Shown piece by piece: positions 33,465 to 46,000 of a DNA stretch of 64,000 nt. This DNA comes from Glebionis coronaria. Its lineage: Eukaryota; Streptophyta; Magnoliopsida; Asterales; Asteraceae. Both the position numbers and the translations under genes were made by a program. The stretch is taken from the NCBI GenBank assembly GCA_025667525.1, contig JANFOE010000191.1, positions 806,001-870,000 on the forward strand, given 5' to 3'. The notes under the pieces were generated by a model. The model ran no database searches. It was given only the letters and a program-made list of their open reading frames with translations, and was not told the DNA's origin. Position 1 is the stretch's first letter. Each line of letters starts with the position of its first letter.

Positions 33465-36400
33465 TGTAACAACTGGTAATTTTCTTACTTGGTAAAATGA
33501 CCATTTTACCCTTTGACTTTTTATTTAGTCAACTATGTACTTGAACTGTGTATAAACCGGGAAGTTATCCCGCGTTTTCTGAAAAACTGTTTTATGACAA
33601 GTAATGACTTGACTCTGAGCTCAGTCATCGTTTTGAAATCTTCTGTGAATCTGACCGGACTGCTGTAACGGTCAATGAATTGACGATGATCCGTGAGATT
33701 ATTCGTTATCTGTGAATTACGTGTTTAACTGCTTTACTTTAACTGCGTGACTGTTATTTTCATTAACTGCGTATTTTATTAGCCCAGTACGTATTTATAA
33801 ACATGTATTTTTGTATTTTGCCATTTATAGTAATAAATCGTATTTTCTGTGAAAAATTACTTAACGTATCGCGTTTTCGTATTTTACGTCGTTTTTACGA
33901 GTAACCGTCGTAAGCATGCATAAAACACTTTACGAAACGTAAAATGTCAGTTTTCGTCGAAAAATCTTAAAATTAATATATTTCGTCAATTTTCTAAGTT
34001 TTACGCATTTTTAAACATAACTGCATACTTTTCACTAATTACCTAAAACTAATTAACCTTTTTACCTTAAACCTTTTTAACTAATTACCTAAGTAAAAAT
34101 TTTGAATTATTTACCCATGTGGGACCCCCTAAAATCCGGCCTTACTCCATCACATGCATACTTTAACCAAAAATTCATCCTTTGCTATTTTGGTGATGAT
34201 TTTTCACTCTTTTTCCACAAACCCTAGATGTCATATTCACTTCATTTACTTACACACTCTTTCTCACATAATTTCACACACAAATTCAAAACTCTCCTCT
34301 CCTCTCTCTCACTAAAAACACACGGCACAAAGCCCTACACCATTTTCCTCCATTGTTAAAAACTTAAAAGCTTCATTTTCTAAAGATTTAACACAAAACA
34401 ATTATACACAAAGACTTATAAACACAAAAGGAAGAATGGTTTTCCATGGTTTGTAGATTTGAGTAGTTTTGGTTGGAGATTTGTTGAAGATATATTTTTG
34501 TTCTTGGTGATTATTTGTTGGGTAGATTATAGATCGTGTTCCTCTCGTTACGTAGAATCGTTACTCAAGGTTATTTCTTAAACCTTTTTCAATCTTTTCA
34601 TTTTCATGCATAATCTTTGTAGATTCATGCATATATGTTACTCATCTTATATTTTCTTGAAAATAAAATGGTAAAAACTATTTTGTTCATGATTTATTTT
34701 TTTTAAATCTTAAGTATCTTGAATAAAGCTTTTAAATCCATGTATGAAAAAGTGTAAATTAAAAGGTTTATGAAATATATACATATTTATTTTTGTGATT
34801 TATGAACTTGAAAATAAATCTTTGATTTTTATGATGTTTATGAATATTTGGAAGGTAATAATAGTGTTATTACTAGTGGGTACGTTTTAAAAGGGTCGAA
34901 AACGCGTTTTTACGAAAAAGATACAAACTGTCCGAATTATTTATGAGGGTTAAAGGGTTGTAAAAATTGTTTTGACACTAGTTTAGTACGAGATTGTGAA
35001 AATATAAGTAAATACCTTCGTTTCGGTATATTATAAGCTAAAAACGGAGTTAAAACGAGAAAGATATGGGCGTTTAAAGTTTGGTGACGGAAAACTTATT
35101 GTTTTGTGACGTACTAAAAATTTCACTTGCTGTCCGTATTTATAAAGTGGTCGAAAGGACGTTTTAGAGTTAAACCGAGTCGTTTTTAGTGTCAAAATGG
35201 ATACGAGATGCTATATATGATTGTTGGGAACGATTTGAGAAAAGCGAAAGCGCTAATTAGATATTGTTGAAAGTGAAATTTGGGATATATTGCGAGAATA
35301 GATTAGTTGAGCGTTGTGGTTGAGAGAGTTGTTGAAAAATTGGGATTTTGAGTAGAGATTTGGGAACTTACCAAAAATGGCAAATTTTGAAATGGCGCCG
35401 AAAGGCTGCCGAATTTTCGTTGGAAAGCGTATTGATAAAATTTATTAAGATAAATTTCGGTAAATTAAATTTTACGCCGAAAGGCTGTCGAAATTCCGTT
35501 GACGAGCGTGTTGGGAAAATTTATAAAGATAAATTTTGGTAGAGTAAAATTTACGCCGAAAGGCTGTCGAAATTTCGTTAAGTCCAAAAATAAATATTTT
35601 TGCCTAAGTATATGTGATAATACTTATAACGATACGATATTTAATAGTCACGTTTTTAAACAAGATATATATATATATATATGAACGATGAGTAACGTAC
35701 GTGACGATTTATTATGACTTATTTGCTAGCGCCTAAACTATAGTATTATATTTAGGTTGTTGCTAGAGTGCTCGCTTCTATTTGACCATACTTGTGCAAT
35801 TTGCATCGTTGCTTGAGGTGAGTTTATAGTTCCCTATTAAACTGCTTTCTATGTTTAATGTTTTGGGATGTGATGAATGCTATTGATGCTTGCTTCTGAA
35901 TGCAAGTAAAACTATTTTTCTGTGAACGCTTCGTGAACACTATTTATGAGATAGCTTAAGTTGTTTGAGCCATAGTCCCCACTATCGTGAATCGTTAGTT
36001 ACTCTGCTGGAGTAAGCTCTTATGTTACGGATAGATCTATTGAGGGTTGACAACCTCCACTCGGGCATTCTGACGCCGGACGAGTGTGTACCATTTGTAT
36101 GAACGGAGTTATCTTGGCTAGGTACTCTATTGGGGCAAATTTATATGTGCAATCTATTGCATGTACTGGATCACTAGTTTCGATGTCACGAGCTTAGCGC
36201 TATCATAAATATTGTGAACACCCAATTTATCCTGCACTTGGCACTATATCTCCTATAGTTGCATGTGTACATGAAATGAAATCTGAAAACGTATGACTAT
36301 GAATTTTTACTTGAAACCTATATTCTCACCAACTTTATGTTGACCCAATTTAGCATTTATCTCAGGTATTTGATGATGATTTGTATCTGCTACGTGAAGT

Positions 36401-36677
36401 ACTTGGAGTCCGCATGCATTCATGACCGCTCTTCGGACATTTATTCACTTATGCTTTTGAACTATTATCTCGTTGATGTTTAAAACTTTTACATTCCGCT
36501 GCATTATCTTTTGAAACTGAGACCTTTCGTATTGTGATGCTTTTAATTTAAATTCAACGAGGTATTTTTATAAAACGTCTCATTTAGAGTCGTTCTCTTG
36601 TACCTTGAACTATGATGCTATGACGTAACAGCCCCCGAGCTTCACCGCTTCCGCATATCACATTTTGGGGTGTTACA
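33465..36677 (+). repeat. Gypsy 2 5' LTR (3,213 bp)
   Basis: It begins TGTAACAACTGG and ends TTTTGGGGTGTTACA. The last 15 bases match the element-sense end of the Gypsy 1 LTR, which suggests related families. A 79-bp tandem repeat is at 35397-35580 and an (AT)n run near 35664. Confidence 0.95.
35397..35580 (+). repeat. 79-bp tandem repeat in Gypsy 2 5' LTR, about 2.3 units
   Basis: GCCGAAAGGCTG(C/T)CGAA begins at 35397, 35476 and 35555, an exact 79-base period. The same array is in the 3' LTR at about 44965-45148. Confidence 0.85.
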
Positions 36678-36681
36678 GAAT

Positions 36682-36694
36682 TGGTATCAGAGCC
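36682..36694 (+). other. Gypsy 2 primer-binding site, initiator tRNA-Met
   Basis: TGGTATCAGAGCC, five bases after the 5' LTR. Confidence 0.95.
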
Positions 36695-36946
36695 TTGGTT
36701 ATAGAGAACTAGGTTTGCATCTTAGGCCTAGACTATAACCGATGTGGCTACTTGTTACTCTGTATATTTGTACTACGTAATGTATTACGTAGGATCACAC
36801 TATAAGTATAAGTAATATATATTATGTAATACGTAATATGTATTATATACATATGCATTTCTCCGATTTGCATACTTTAATTTCCATACATGATTATTTC
36901 ATGCATACCCTACAACTGCTTATACGCGTTTTGGTTGTTGCAGGTT
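36695..36946 (+). other. Gypsy 2 leader with splice-acceptor-like site
   Basis: AT-rich leader. TTGGTTGTTGCAG|GTT at 36931-36946 directly precedes the accessory ORF ATG and looks like a 3' splice site. Upstream GT dinucleotides (for example CTAGGTTTGC near 36711) could be donors. Splicing is inference. Confidence 0.5.
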
Positions 36947-38248
36947 ATGTCGTCATCCACTGTTACTTACCAGTCCGACTCTACTGACGGAGAGTGGGAA
37001 GATGAGATTGAGTTGATACCGGATCATGTTGAGCCGCAGGATGCTCCTGAGGAGGCCGATCCTGAGGAGGAAGATGAGGAGTATGATTCCGACGAGGAAC
37101 CAGAGGAGGACGACGAGGATGAGATTGCTGTGTTGTCTGACACTTCTGACGTTGTTGATGGGATGCCGCCTGTTGTGCATCGTACTTTGATTGAGTGGGT
37201 CAGTGATAGTGAGGATGATAGGGAGGGTAATCCGATAGATTATCCAGAGGATGTTGATGAGGAGATAGAGAGTGATGGCATGGAGATTGCTTCTCCTGGA
37301 CCGATTGGATCGCCGTTACCTGTGTTAGGACTTGAGGATGGAGATGGTATGGATGCTGAGGATAGAGATGGTATGGGACTTGAGGACATGGATGGATATG
37401 AGGTTGATCGAGAGGAGGAGGATGATATGGATGATGAGGATAGAGATGGTATGGGACTTGAGGACATGGATGGATATGAGGTTGATCGAGAGGATGAGGA
37501 TGATATGGATGTCGAGGCCGATGAGGATATTGAGGTTACTGATGATGAGGCTAGGGTTGAGTTTCCACTTGTGTCGGATGATGAGGGACATCCCGACTTT
37601 CCTGCTCATCATGGATTGATGACTCGTGCTGCTGACCGTGATTTGACTGTTGTATCTGAGGGAGTTGAGCCTAGTAGGAGGACTGCGATTAGGAAGACGT
37701 CCAACCTGAAGAAGAAGTCTACTGTTCCACATCAGAGGTATAGAGAGCAGCGGGAAGCTTTATGGGGTACACCGACTGCTGAGGTTTATAGTGATTCTGA
37801 TGATACCGTACCACCTGCTGATGGAGCTGGACCATCTGGCGTTAGGACTAGAGCTGCATCTGATTCTGACTCATCATACACGCGTAAGAGGGTTCGTATG
37901 TCTGCTTCACCTGCTATACCTGAGACATCGCCTACTCATGGGAGTCGTGCTATGACTACTGCTTCTACACCATCTGCACATCATGATGGAGAGCCTTCTA
38001 GACGTAGGTCATGTGTTATCATGATAGGATCTGCTAGGGATTCCGATGCTGTTCGTTTTCGTCGACTTGAGGATGCAGTGTGGGATTTGTTAGAGGATCG
38101 TGAGGAGAGACAAGAGTTGTTGGATACTGCTCGTGAGGATATTGTTGCTTTGAGGAGTGAGTTGGAGACACTTCGTGGTGGAGACACTACGAGGGGTGCT
38201 TCACCGAGGTGTGCTGATTGTGAGCGTCGTCGTCGCCGTCATGGTTAG
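36947..38248 (+). CDS. Gypsy 2 accessory ORF upstream of gag, acidic 433-residue protein
   Basis: Intact frame between PBS and gag. I chose the ATG at 36947 (MSSSTVTYQSDS) rather than the in-frame upstream one at 36890, because an acceptor-like site ends just before it. Residues ~15-235 are extremely Asp/Glu-rich. Residues 139-164 and 165-190 are a near-exact 26-residue tandem duplication (GMGLEDMDGYEVDRE). Basic patches follow (near 245, TSNLKKKS; near 313, RKRVRMSAS), then a Ser/Thr-rich stretch, a predicted coiled coil (about 369-410, REERQELLDTARED) and a basic end with two cysteines (CADCERRRRRHG). No enzyme motif. I recall analogous acidic ORFs before gag in Asteraceae Gypsy gene models. 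Acidic plus NLS-like plus coiled-coil layout would suit a nuclear or chromatin-binding role; that is speculation. Confidence 0.8.
   Translation: MSSSTVTYQSDSTDGEWEDEIELIPDHVEPQDAPEEADPEEEDEEYDSDEEPEEDDEDEIAVLSDTSDVVDGMPPVVHRTLIEWVSDSEDDREGNPIDYPEDVDEEIESDGMEIASPGPIGSPLPVLGLEDGDGMDAEDRDGMGLEDMDGYEVDREEEDDMDDEDRDGMGLEDMDGYEVDREDEDDMDVEADEDIEVTDDEARVEFPLVSDDEGHPDFPAHHGLMTRAADRDLTVVSEGVEPSRRTAIRKTSNLKKKSTVPHQRYREQREALWGTPTAEVYSDSDDTVPPADGAGPSGVRTRAASDSDSSYTRKRVRMSASPAIPETSPTHGSRAMTTASTPSAHHDGEPSRRRSCVIMIGSARDSDAVRFRRLEDAVWDLLEDREERQELLDTAREDIVALRSELETLRGGDTTRGASPRCADCERRRRRHG
37361..37516 (+). repeat. 78-bp tandem duplication inside the accessory ORF
   Basis: Two units of 78 bases (37361-37438, 37439-37516) that differ at only a few bases and keep the frame; they encode the duplicated 26-residue acidic block. 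Confidence 0.88.
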
Positions 38249-38558
38249 AGTGTTATCGTCATCGTGCTGAATTCTAGAGTAGATTACATCTTTTATCTTT
38301 TGGGCATTGTATCCACTAAACTAGAGTAGTACTCGGTTAGTTGGACTAGACTATATGTGATCATAACTCTTATTTTATGACTATGTACTTGTATTGGATA
38401 TTCTTATTTTGAATGAAAATGTGATCTTATGACTATGAATATTGACTATCTTTATTATGCTTGTTGTATCGTAATTTTGTATCATTAGCATAGAAATATA
38501 TAACGTGTATATTCGTGCTTGAACCTTATTTGCATTGTTGTCTTAACGCAGAGAAACA
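38249..38558 (+). other. Spacer between accessory ORF and gag, with acceptor-like site
   Basis: AT-rich, 310 bases, no ORF. It ends TTGTCTTAACGCAG|AGAAACAATG, an acceptor-like site seven bases before the gag ATG. It may allow gag-pol to be made from a spliced RNA that skips the accessory ORF (inference). Confidence 0.5.
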
Positions 38559-41500
38559 ATGGTGAACACGCGTAACGGAATGACTGACGCACAATTGGAA
38601 GCACTGATTACGCAGCGAGTGACTGCCGCTTTGGCAAACGTGCAAGCTAACAACAACGTGAACCAAGCACCGCCGAACGTTGTTGAGAACCGACCACCTA
38701 AGCCATGCACTTACAAGGATTTTAGGAATTGTGACCCTTTGAATTTCAATGGTACTGAAGGAGCTGTTGGGTTAGCTCGATGGGTTGAAAAGATGGAATC
38801 GGTGTTCCGTGTGAGTGGATGTGCTGTTGAAACCCAAGTGACTTATGCTACTTGTACTTTAGCTGCTGGAGCGTTGACATGGTGGAACACCCATGTGCAA
38901 AATGTTGGAGCCGAGGAGGCGTATGCAATGACTTGGGAGGAACTCAAGAAGTTGTTGACTAAGGAATACTGTCCTCGTAATGAAATTCAGAAAATGGAAA
39001 TTGAGCTGTGGAATTTGACTGTGAGAAACAATGACATTGGGGCTTATACAAGGAGATTCCAAGAGTTGTGTTTGCTATGTCCTGGAATGGTTCCAGATGA
39101 GGAAAAGAAAGTTGAGCGCTACATTTGGGGTTTACCTGGTAGAGTTCAAGGGAATGTGACGTCGTCTGGACCGACTAAGGTTAGTGATGCTATAAGGATG
39201 GCTCATAGTCTAATGGATCAAATTGTTCGAGCAAATGTTGGAAATGCTACGGACAATAAGAGAAAATGGGGAAACAACCAAAGGAACAACCGTGGGAATT
39301 ATCCGAACAAGAGACAAGAGACTGTGAGGGCATACACTGCTGGTACTGGAGAAAGAGGGGTATACAATGGGACGTTACCTCTGTGCAACCGATGTAAGCG
39401 TCACCACACTGGGCAATGTAACGTGCAATGCCACAACTGCAAGAAAACTGGACACATTCCTAGAGACTGTAAGTCACCACAAAACCCGAAGGCGAATGTC
39501 ACCTGTTTCGAATGCCAGCAAAAGGGACACTACAGCAACGAGTGCCCAAAGAAAAAGAACAAGGACCAAGGAAAAATTGCTAAGACTGGGGAAGCTCGTG
39601 GAAGAGTTTATGTGATAGGAGGAGGAGAGACACAAGAAAACCCCGACGTCGTTACGGGTACGTTTCTTCTCAATGGTCGTTATGCATCTATTTTATTTGA
39701 TACTGGAGCCGATAGGAGTTTTGTGTCGACTGCCTTTAGTGCCTTAATTGATATGACCCCTTCGCCTTTAGACACTAAGTACACTATTGAGTTAGCTAAT
39801 GGAAAGTTGATAGAAGCCGACACTATCCTTCGCGGATGTACTTTGAATCTGTTAGGTCGTCCTTTCGTTGTCGATCTTATGCCTGTTGAATTAGGGAGTT
39901 TTGACGTTATTATCGGAATGGATTGGTTATCAAAATACCGTGCTACGATTATCTGTGACGAGAAAGTCGTTCGTTTACCATATGGAGATGAGGTTTTGGA
40001 GGTACAAGGTGTTGGATGTAGTGGAAAAGGGAAATCACGACTGAACATTATTTCGCGTATCAAGGCTCAGAAGTTGTTGTCGGAAGGTTGCCATGTATTC
40101 TTAGCCCGTGTTACGGAAAAGCGGACTGAAGAAAAGCGATTGGAAGATGTACGTATCGTACGGGATTTTCCGGAAGTCTTTCCCGAAGATTTGCCTGGAT
40201 TGCCGCCAGCTAGACAAGTTGAATTCCAGATCGATTTAATACCGGGAGCAGCGCCTGTTGCTCGAGCGCCTTATCGTTTAGCACCGTCGGAAATGCAAGA
40301 ACTATCAACGCAACTACAAGAGTTGACTGATAAAGGATTCATAAGACCAAGTTCTTCACCCTGGGGAGCTCCGGTCTTGTTTGTAAAGAAAAAGGATGGA
40401 AGTTTTCGAATGTGTATCGACTATCGTGAGTTGAACAAACTTACCATCAAGAACCGTTATCCGTTACCTAGGATCGATGATTTGTTTGACCAATTACAAG
40501 GATCGAGTGTTTACTCAAAGATTGACCTTAGGTCTGGTTATCACCAATTGAGAGTTCGTGAGGAAGATGTTGCTAAGACTGCTTTTAGGACAAGGTACGG
40601 ACACTACGAGTTCCAAGTGATGCCGTTTGGTCTGACAAACGCACCGGCTGTATTTATGGACCTCATGAACCGGGTGTGTAAACCGTATTTGGATAAGTTT
40701 GTCATTGTATTCATCGATGACATACTAATTTACTCAAGGAATGAGAAAGAACATGAGGAACACCTTAGGATAATATTGGAATTGCTTAAGAAGTAGGAGT
40801 TGTACGCTAAGTTCTCAAAGTGTGATTTTTGGTTGCCAAGAGTACAATTCCTAGGACACGTTATTGATAACAATGGGATTCATGTTGATCCTGCTAAGAT
40901 TGAGTCAATTAGGGAGTGGACTGCTCCCACAACACCGACCGAAATTCGCCAATTTTTAGGACTCGCCGGATATTACCGAAGGTTTATCGAGGGATTCTCG
41001 AAGATCGCGAAACCATTGACAAAGTTGACTCAAAAGAAAGTGAAATACGAATGGGGAGACAAGGAGGAATTAGCATTCCAAAAGTTGAAACAAATGTTGT
41101 GTAGTGCACCTATTCTATCGTTACCAGAAGGATCGGAAGACTTTGTGGTCTACTGTGATGCATCAGGAAAAGGATTAGGAGCCGTGTTGATGCAAAGGAA
41201 GAAAGTTATTGCGTACGCATCACGACAATTGAAAACACATGAGAAAAACTACACTACACACGACTTAGAACTAGGAGCCGTAGTATTTGCTTTGAAATTG
41301 TGGAGACACTACTTGTATGGAACCAAGTGTGTTGTCTACACCGATCACAAAAGTTTGCAACATATTCTTGACCAAAAGGAACTGAACATGAGACAACGTC
41401 GATGGATCGAGTTGCTCAGTGATTATGACTGTGAAATCCGCTACCACCCTGGGAAGGCCAATGTGGTGGCAGATGCACTAAGTAGGAAGGAACAATTGAT

Positions 41501-43004
41501 GACACGTAGAGTTAGATCATTAGCTATGATTATTAACCCGAACTTACCCGTGCAAATTCGTGAAGCACAAACCGAAGCCCTTAAGCCTGAACATGTTGAA
41601 GCTGAAAAACTGGGAGGAATGGTTACTAAGAAATTGGAGACTAGCACAAATGGAACACTATGTCTGAATGGTAGAAGTTGGTTACCACTATTTGGAGGAC
41701 TTAGGAACGTGATTATGCACGAGTCGCATAAATCTAAGTATTCGATCCACCCCGGATCTGACAAAATGTATCAGGATATGAAGAAGCTGTATTGGTGGCC
41801 AAATATGAAAGCTGAAATCGCTACTTATGTAGGGAAATGTTTGACTTGTGCTAGAGTGAAAACTGAACACCAAAAACCATCTGGACTGTTGGTTCAACCG
41901 GTAATTCCTATGTGGAAGTGGGAAAACATAACCATGGATTTCGTTACTAAGCTGCCTAAAACGACAAACGGATATGACACAATTTGGGTAATTGTTGATC
42001 GCCTTACGAAATCTGCACACTTTTTGGCTATGAAGGAAGACGATTCAATGGATAAGCTTACGAGACTTTACCTGAAGGAGGTAGTCGCTAAGCATGGAAT
42101 ACCGATCTCGATCATTTCCGATAGAGACGGTAGATTTACTTCTGAATTCTGGAAATCACTTCAGAAAGCGTTGGGTACGCAATTGGACATGAGTACTGCT
42201 TATCACCCGCAGACTGATGGACAAAGTGAGAGAACTATTCAAACGCTGGAGGACATGTTGCGCGCGTGTGTATTGGACTTCGGAAAACAATGGGATAGAC
42301 ACTTGCCTCTAGTGGAATTCTCTTACAATAACAGTTATCATACCAGTATTAAGGCTGCACCGTTTGAAGCGCTGTATGGTCGTAAATGTCGTTCGCCTGT
42401 GTGTTGGAGCGAAGTTGGGGATAGTCAACTTACTGGACCCGAACTAATCCGTGAAACAACTGAGAAGATCGTCCAGATCAAGAGCCGAATTCAAGCAGCC
42501 CGTGATCGTCAAAAGAGTTACGCCGATGTTCGACGTAAGCCTCTCGAATTTCAAGTAGGAGACCGTGTGATGCTGAAAGTATCGCCTTGGAAAGGTGTAG
42601 TACGTTTTGGCAAACGAGGAAAACTGAACCCCCGTTATATTGGACCATTCAAGATCTTAGCTAAGGTTGGAACCGTAGCCTATCGTCTTGAATTACCCCA
42701 AGCGTTGAGCCGTGTGCACAGCACTTTTCATGTTTCGAACTTGAAGAAGTGCCTTTCTGATGAAACACTTGTTATACCGATGGAGGAACTCCAAATCAAC
42801 GACAAGATGCAATTTGTCGAGGAACCTGTTGAAATCATGGACCGTGAGGTCAAACAATTGAAACAAAGTCGTATACCGATTGTGAAGGTGAGGTGGAATT
42901 CTAAGCGTGGACCTGAATTCACCTGGGAGCGTGAGGATCAATTTCGCAAGAAATATCCGCGTCTCTTTGACAACTCTAGAGCCCATGACACTCCTAAGCT
43001 TTGA
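38559..43004 (+). CDS. Gypsy 2 gag-pol polyprotein, one in-frame TAG
   Basis: 1,481 codons in one frame, broken only by TAG 40794-40796 (codon 746). Gag capsid ~50-230 ([34 protein letters not shown]). Zinc knuckles ~275-330 ([28 protein letters not shown]). Protease [12 protein letters not shown] ~380. RT ~575-790, with [17 protein letters not shown] and FIDDILIYS ~718. RNase [15 protein letters not shown] ~864 and TDHKSLQHI ~927. Integrase zinc region ~1054-1105 (CLTCARVK), catalytic Asp in MDFVTKLP ~1126, Asp in ISDRDGRF ~1186, Glu in [15 protein letters not shown] ~1220. The C-terminus [19 protein letters not shown] ~1440 is a chromodomain-like tail typical of Tekay chromoviruses. The stop lies inside RT, not at a gag/pol border, so it is more likely a recent nonsense mutation than programmed readthrough. 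Confidence 0.95.
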
Positions 43005-43032
43005 GGACAAAGCTTCATTAACAATGGGATGA
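43005..43032 (+). other. Gypsy 2 polypurine tract region
   Basis: Only 28 bases separate the stop codon from the 3' LTR. AATGGGATGA at 43023-43032 is the only purine-rich run adjoining the LTR, so it is the likely but weak plus-strand primer. Confidence 0.55.
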
Positions 43033-46000
43033 TGTAACAACTGGTAATTTTCTTACTTGGTAAAATGACCATTTTACCCTTTGACTTTTTATTTAGTCAA
43101 CTATGTACTTGAACTGTGTATAAACCGGGAAGTTATCCCGCGTTTTCTGAAAAACTGTTTTATGACAAGTAATGACTTGACTCTGAGCTCAGTCATCGTT
43201 TTGAAATCTTCTGTGAATCTGACCGGACTGCTGTAACGGTCAATGAATTGACGATGATCCGTGAGATTATTCGTTATCTGTGAATTACGTGTTTAACTGC
43301 TTTACTTTAACTGCGTGACTGTTATTTTCATTAACTGCGTATTTTATTAGCCCAGTACGTATTTATAAACATGTATTTTTGTATTTTGCCATTTATAGTA
43401 ATAAATCGTATTTTCTGTGAAAAATTACTTAACGTATCGCGTTTTCGTATTTTACGTCGTTTTTACGAGTAACCGTCGTAAGCATGCATAAAACACTTTA
43501 CGAAACGTAAAATGTCAGTTTTCGTCGAAAAATCTTAAAATTAATATATTTCGTCAATTTTCTAAGTTTTACGCATTTTTAAACATAACTGCATACTTTT
43601 CACTAATTACCTAAAACTAATTAACCTTTTTACCTTAAACCTTTTTAACTAATTACCTAAGTAAAAATTTTGAATTATTTACCCATGTGGGACCCCCTAA
43701 AATCCGGCCTTACTCCATCACATGCATACTTTAACCAAAAATTCATCCTTTGCTATTTTGGTGATGATTTTTCACTCTTTTTTCCACAAACCCTAGATGT
43801 CATATTCACTTCATTTACTTACACACTCTTTCTCACATAATTTCACACACAAATTCAAAACTCTCCTCTCCTCTCTCTCACTAAAAACACACGGCACAAA
43901 GCCCTACACCATTTTCCTCCATTGTTAAAAACTTAAAAGCTTCATTTTCTAAAGATTTAACACAAAACAATTATACACAAAGACTTATAAACACAAAAGG
44001 AAGAATGGTTTTCCATGGTTTGTAGATTTGAGTAGTTTTGGTTGGAGATTTGTTGAAGATATATTTTTGTTCTTGGTGATTATTTGTTGGGTAGATTATA
44101 GATCGTGTTCCTCTCGTTACGTAGAATCGTTACTCAAGGTTATTTCTTAAACCTTTTTCAATCTTTCATTTTCATGCATAATCTTTGTAGATTCATGCAT
44201 ATATGTTACTCATCTTATATTTTCTTGAAAATAAAATGGTAAAAACTATTTTGTTCATGATTTATTTTTTTTAAATCTTAAGTATCTTGAATAAAGCTTT
44301 TAAATCCATGTATGAAAAAGTGTAAATTAAAAGGTTTATGAAATATATACATATTTACTTTTGTGATTTATGAACTTGAAAATAAATCTTTGATTTTTAT
44401 GATGTTTATGAATATTTGGAAGGTAATAATAGTGTTATTACTAGTGGGTACGTTTTAAAAGGGTCGAAAAACGCGTTTTTACGAAAAAGATACAAACTGT
44501 CCGAATTATTTATGAGGGTTAAAGGGTTGTAAAAATTGTTTTGACACTAGTTTAGTACGAGATTGTGAAAATATAAGTAAATACCTTCGTTTCGGTATAT
44601 TATAAGCTAAAAACGGAGTTAAAACGAGAAAGATATGGGCGTTTAAAGTTTGGTGACGGAAAACTTATTGTTTTGTGACGTACTAAAAATTTCACTTGCT
44701 GTCCGTATTTATAAAGTGGTCGAAAGGACGTTTTAGAGTTAAACCGAGTCGTTTTTAGTGTCAAAATGGATACGAGATGCTATATATGATTGTTGGGAAC
44801 GATTTGAGAAAAGCGAAAGCGCTAATTAGATATTGTTGAAAGTGAAATTTGGGATATATTGCGAGAATAGATTAGTTGAGCGTTGTGGTTGAGAGAGTTG
44901 TTGAAAAATTGGGATTTTGAGTAGAGATTTGGGAACTTACCAAAAATGGCAAATTTTGAAATGGCGCCGAAAGGCTGCCGAATTTTCGTTGGAAAGCGTA
45001 TTGATAAAATTTATTAAGATAAATTTCGGTAAATTAAATTTTACGCCGAAAGGCTGTCGAAATTCCGTTGACGAGCGTGTTGGGAAAATTTATAAAGATA
45101 AATTTTGGTAGAGTAAAATTTACGCCGAAAGGCTGTCGAAATTTCGTTAAGTCCAAAAATAAATATTTTTGCCTAAGTATATGTGATAATACTTATAACG
45201 ATACGATATTTAATAGTCACGTTTTTAAACAAGATATATATATATATATATGAACGATGAGTAACGTACGTGACGATTTATTATGACTTATTTGCTAGCG
45301 CCTAAACTATAGTATTATATTTAGGTTGTTGCTAGAGTGCTCGCTTCTATTTGACCATACTTGTGCAATTTGCATCGTTGCTTGAGGTGAGTTTATAGTT
45401 CCCTATTAAACTGCTTTCTATGTTTAATGTTTTGGGATGTGATGAATGCTATTGATGCTTGCTTCTGAATGCAAGTAAAACTATTTTTCTGTGAACGCTT
45501 CGTGAACACTATTTATGAGATAGCTTAAGTTGCTTGAGCCATAGTCCCCACTATCGTGAATCGTTAGTTACTCTGCTGGAGTAAGCTCTTATGTTACGGA
45601 TAGATCTATTGAGGGTTGACAACCTCCACTCGGGCATTCTGACGCCGAACGAGTGTGTACCATTTGTATGAACGGAGTTATCTTGGCTAGGTACTCTATT
45701 GGGAAAATTTATATGTGCAATCTATTGCATGTACTGGATCACTAGTTTCGATGTCACGAGCTTAGCGCTATCATAAATATTGTGAACACCCAATTTATCC
45801 TGCACTTGGCACTATATCTCCTATAGTTGCATGTGTACATGAAATGAAATCTGAAAACGTATGACTATGAATTTTTACTTGAAACCTATATTCTCACCAA
45901 CTTTATGTTGACCCAATTAGCATTTATCTCAGGTATTTGATGATGATTTGTATCTGCTACGTGAAGTACTTGGAGTCCGCATGCATTCATGACCGCTCTT

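Noticed and set aside
40794..40796. TAG in Gypsy 2 as programmed readthrough
   Set aside because: It lies inside RT rather than at a gag/pol border, and one substitution from a Glu codon explains it; kept as a nonsense mutation.
35348..45253. Matching open frames at 35348-35684 and 44917-45253
   Set aside because: Translations of the 79-bp tandem repeat in the two Gypsy 2 LTRs; the duplication is that of the LTRs, not of a gene.
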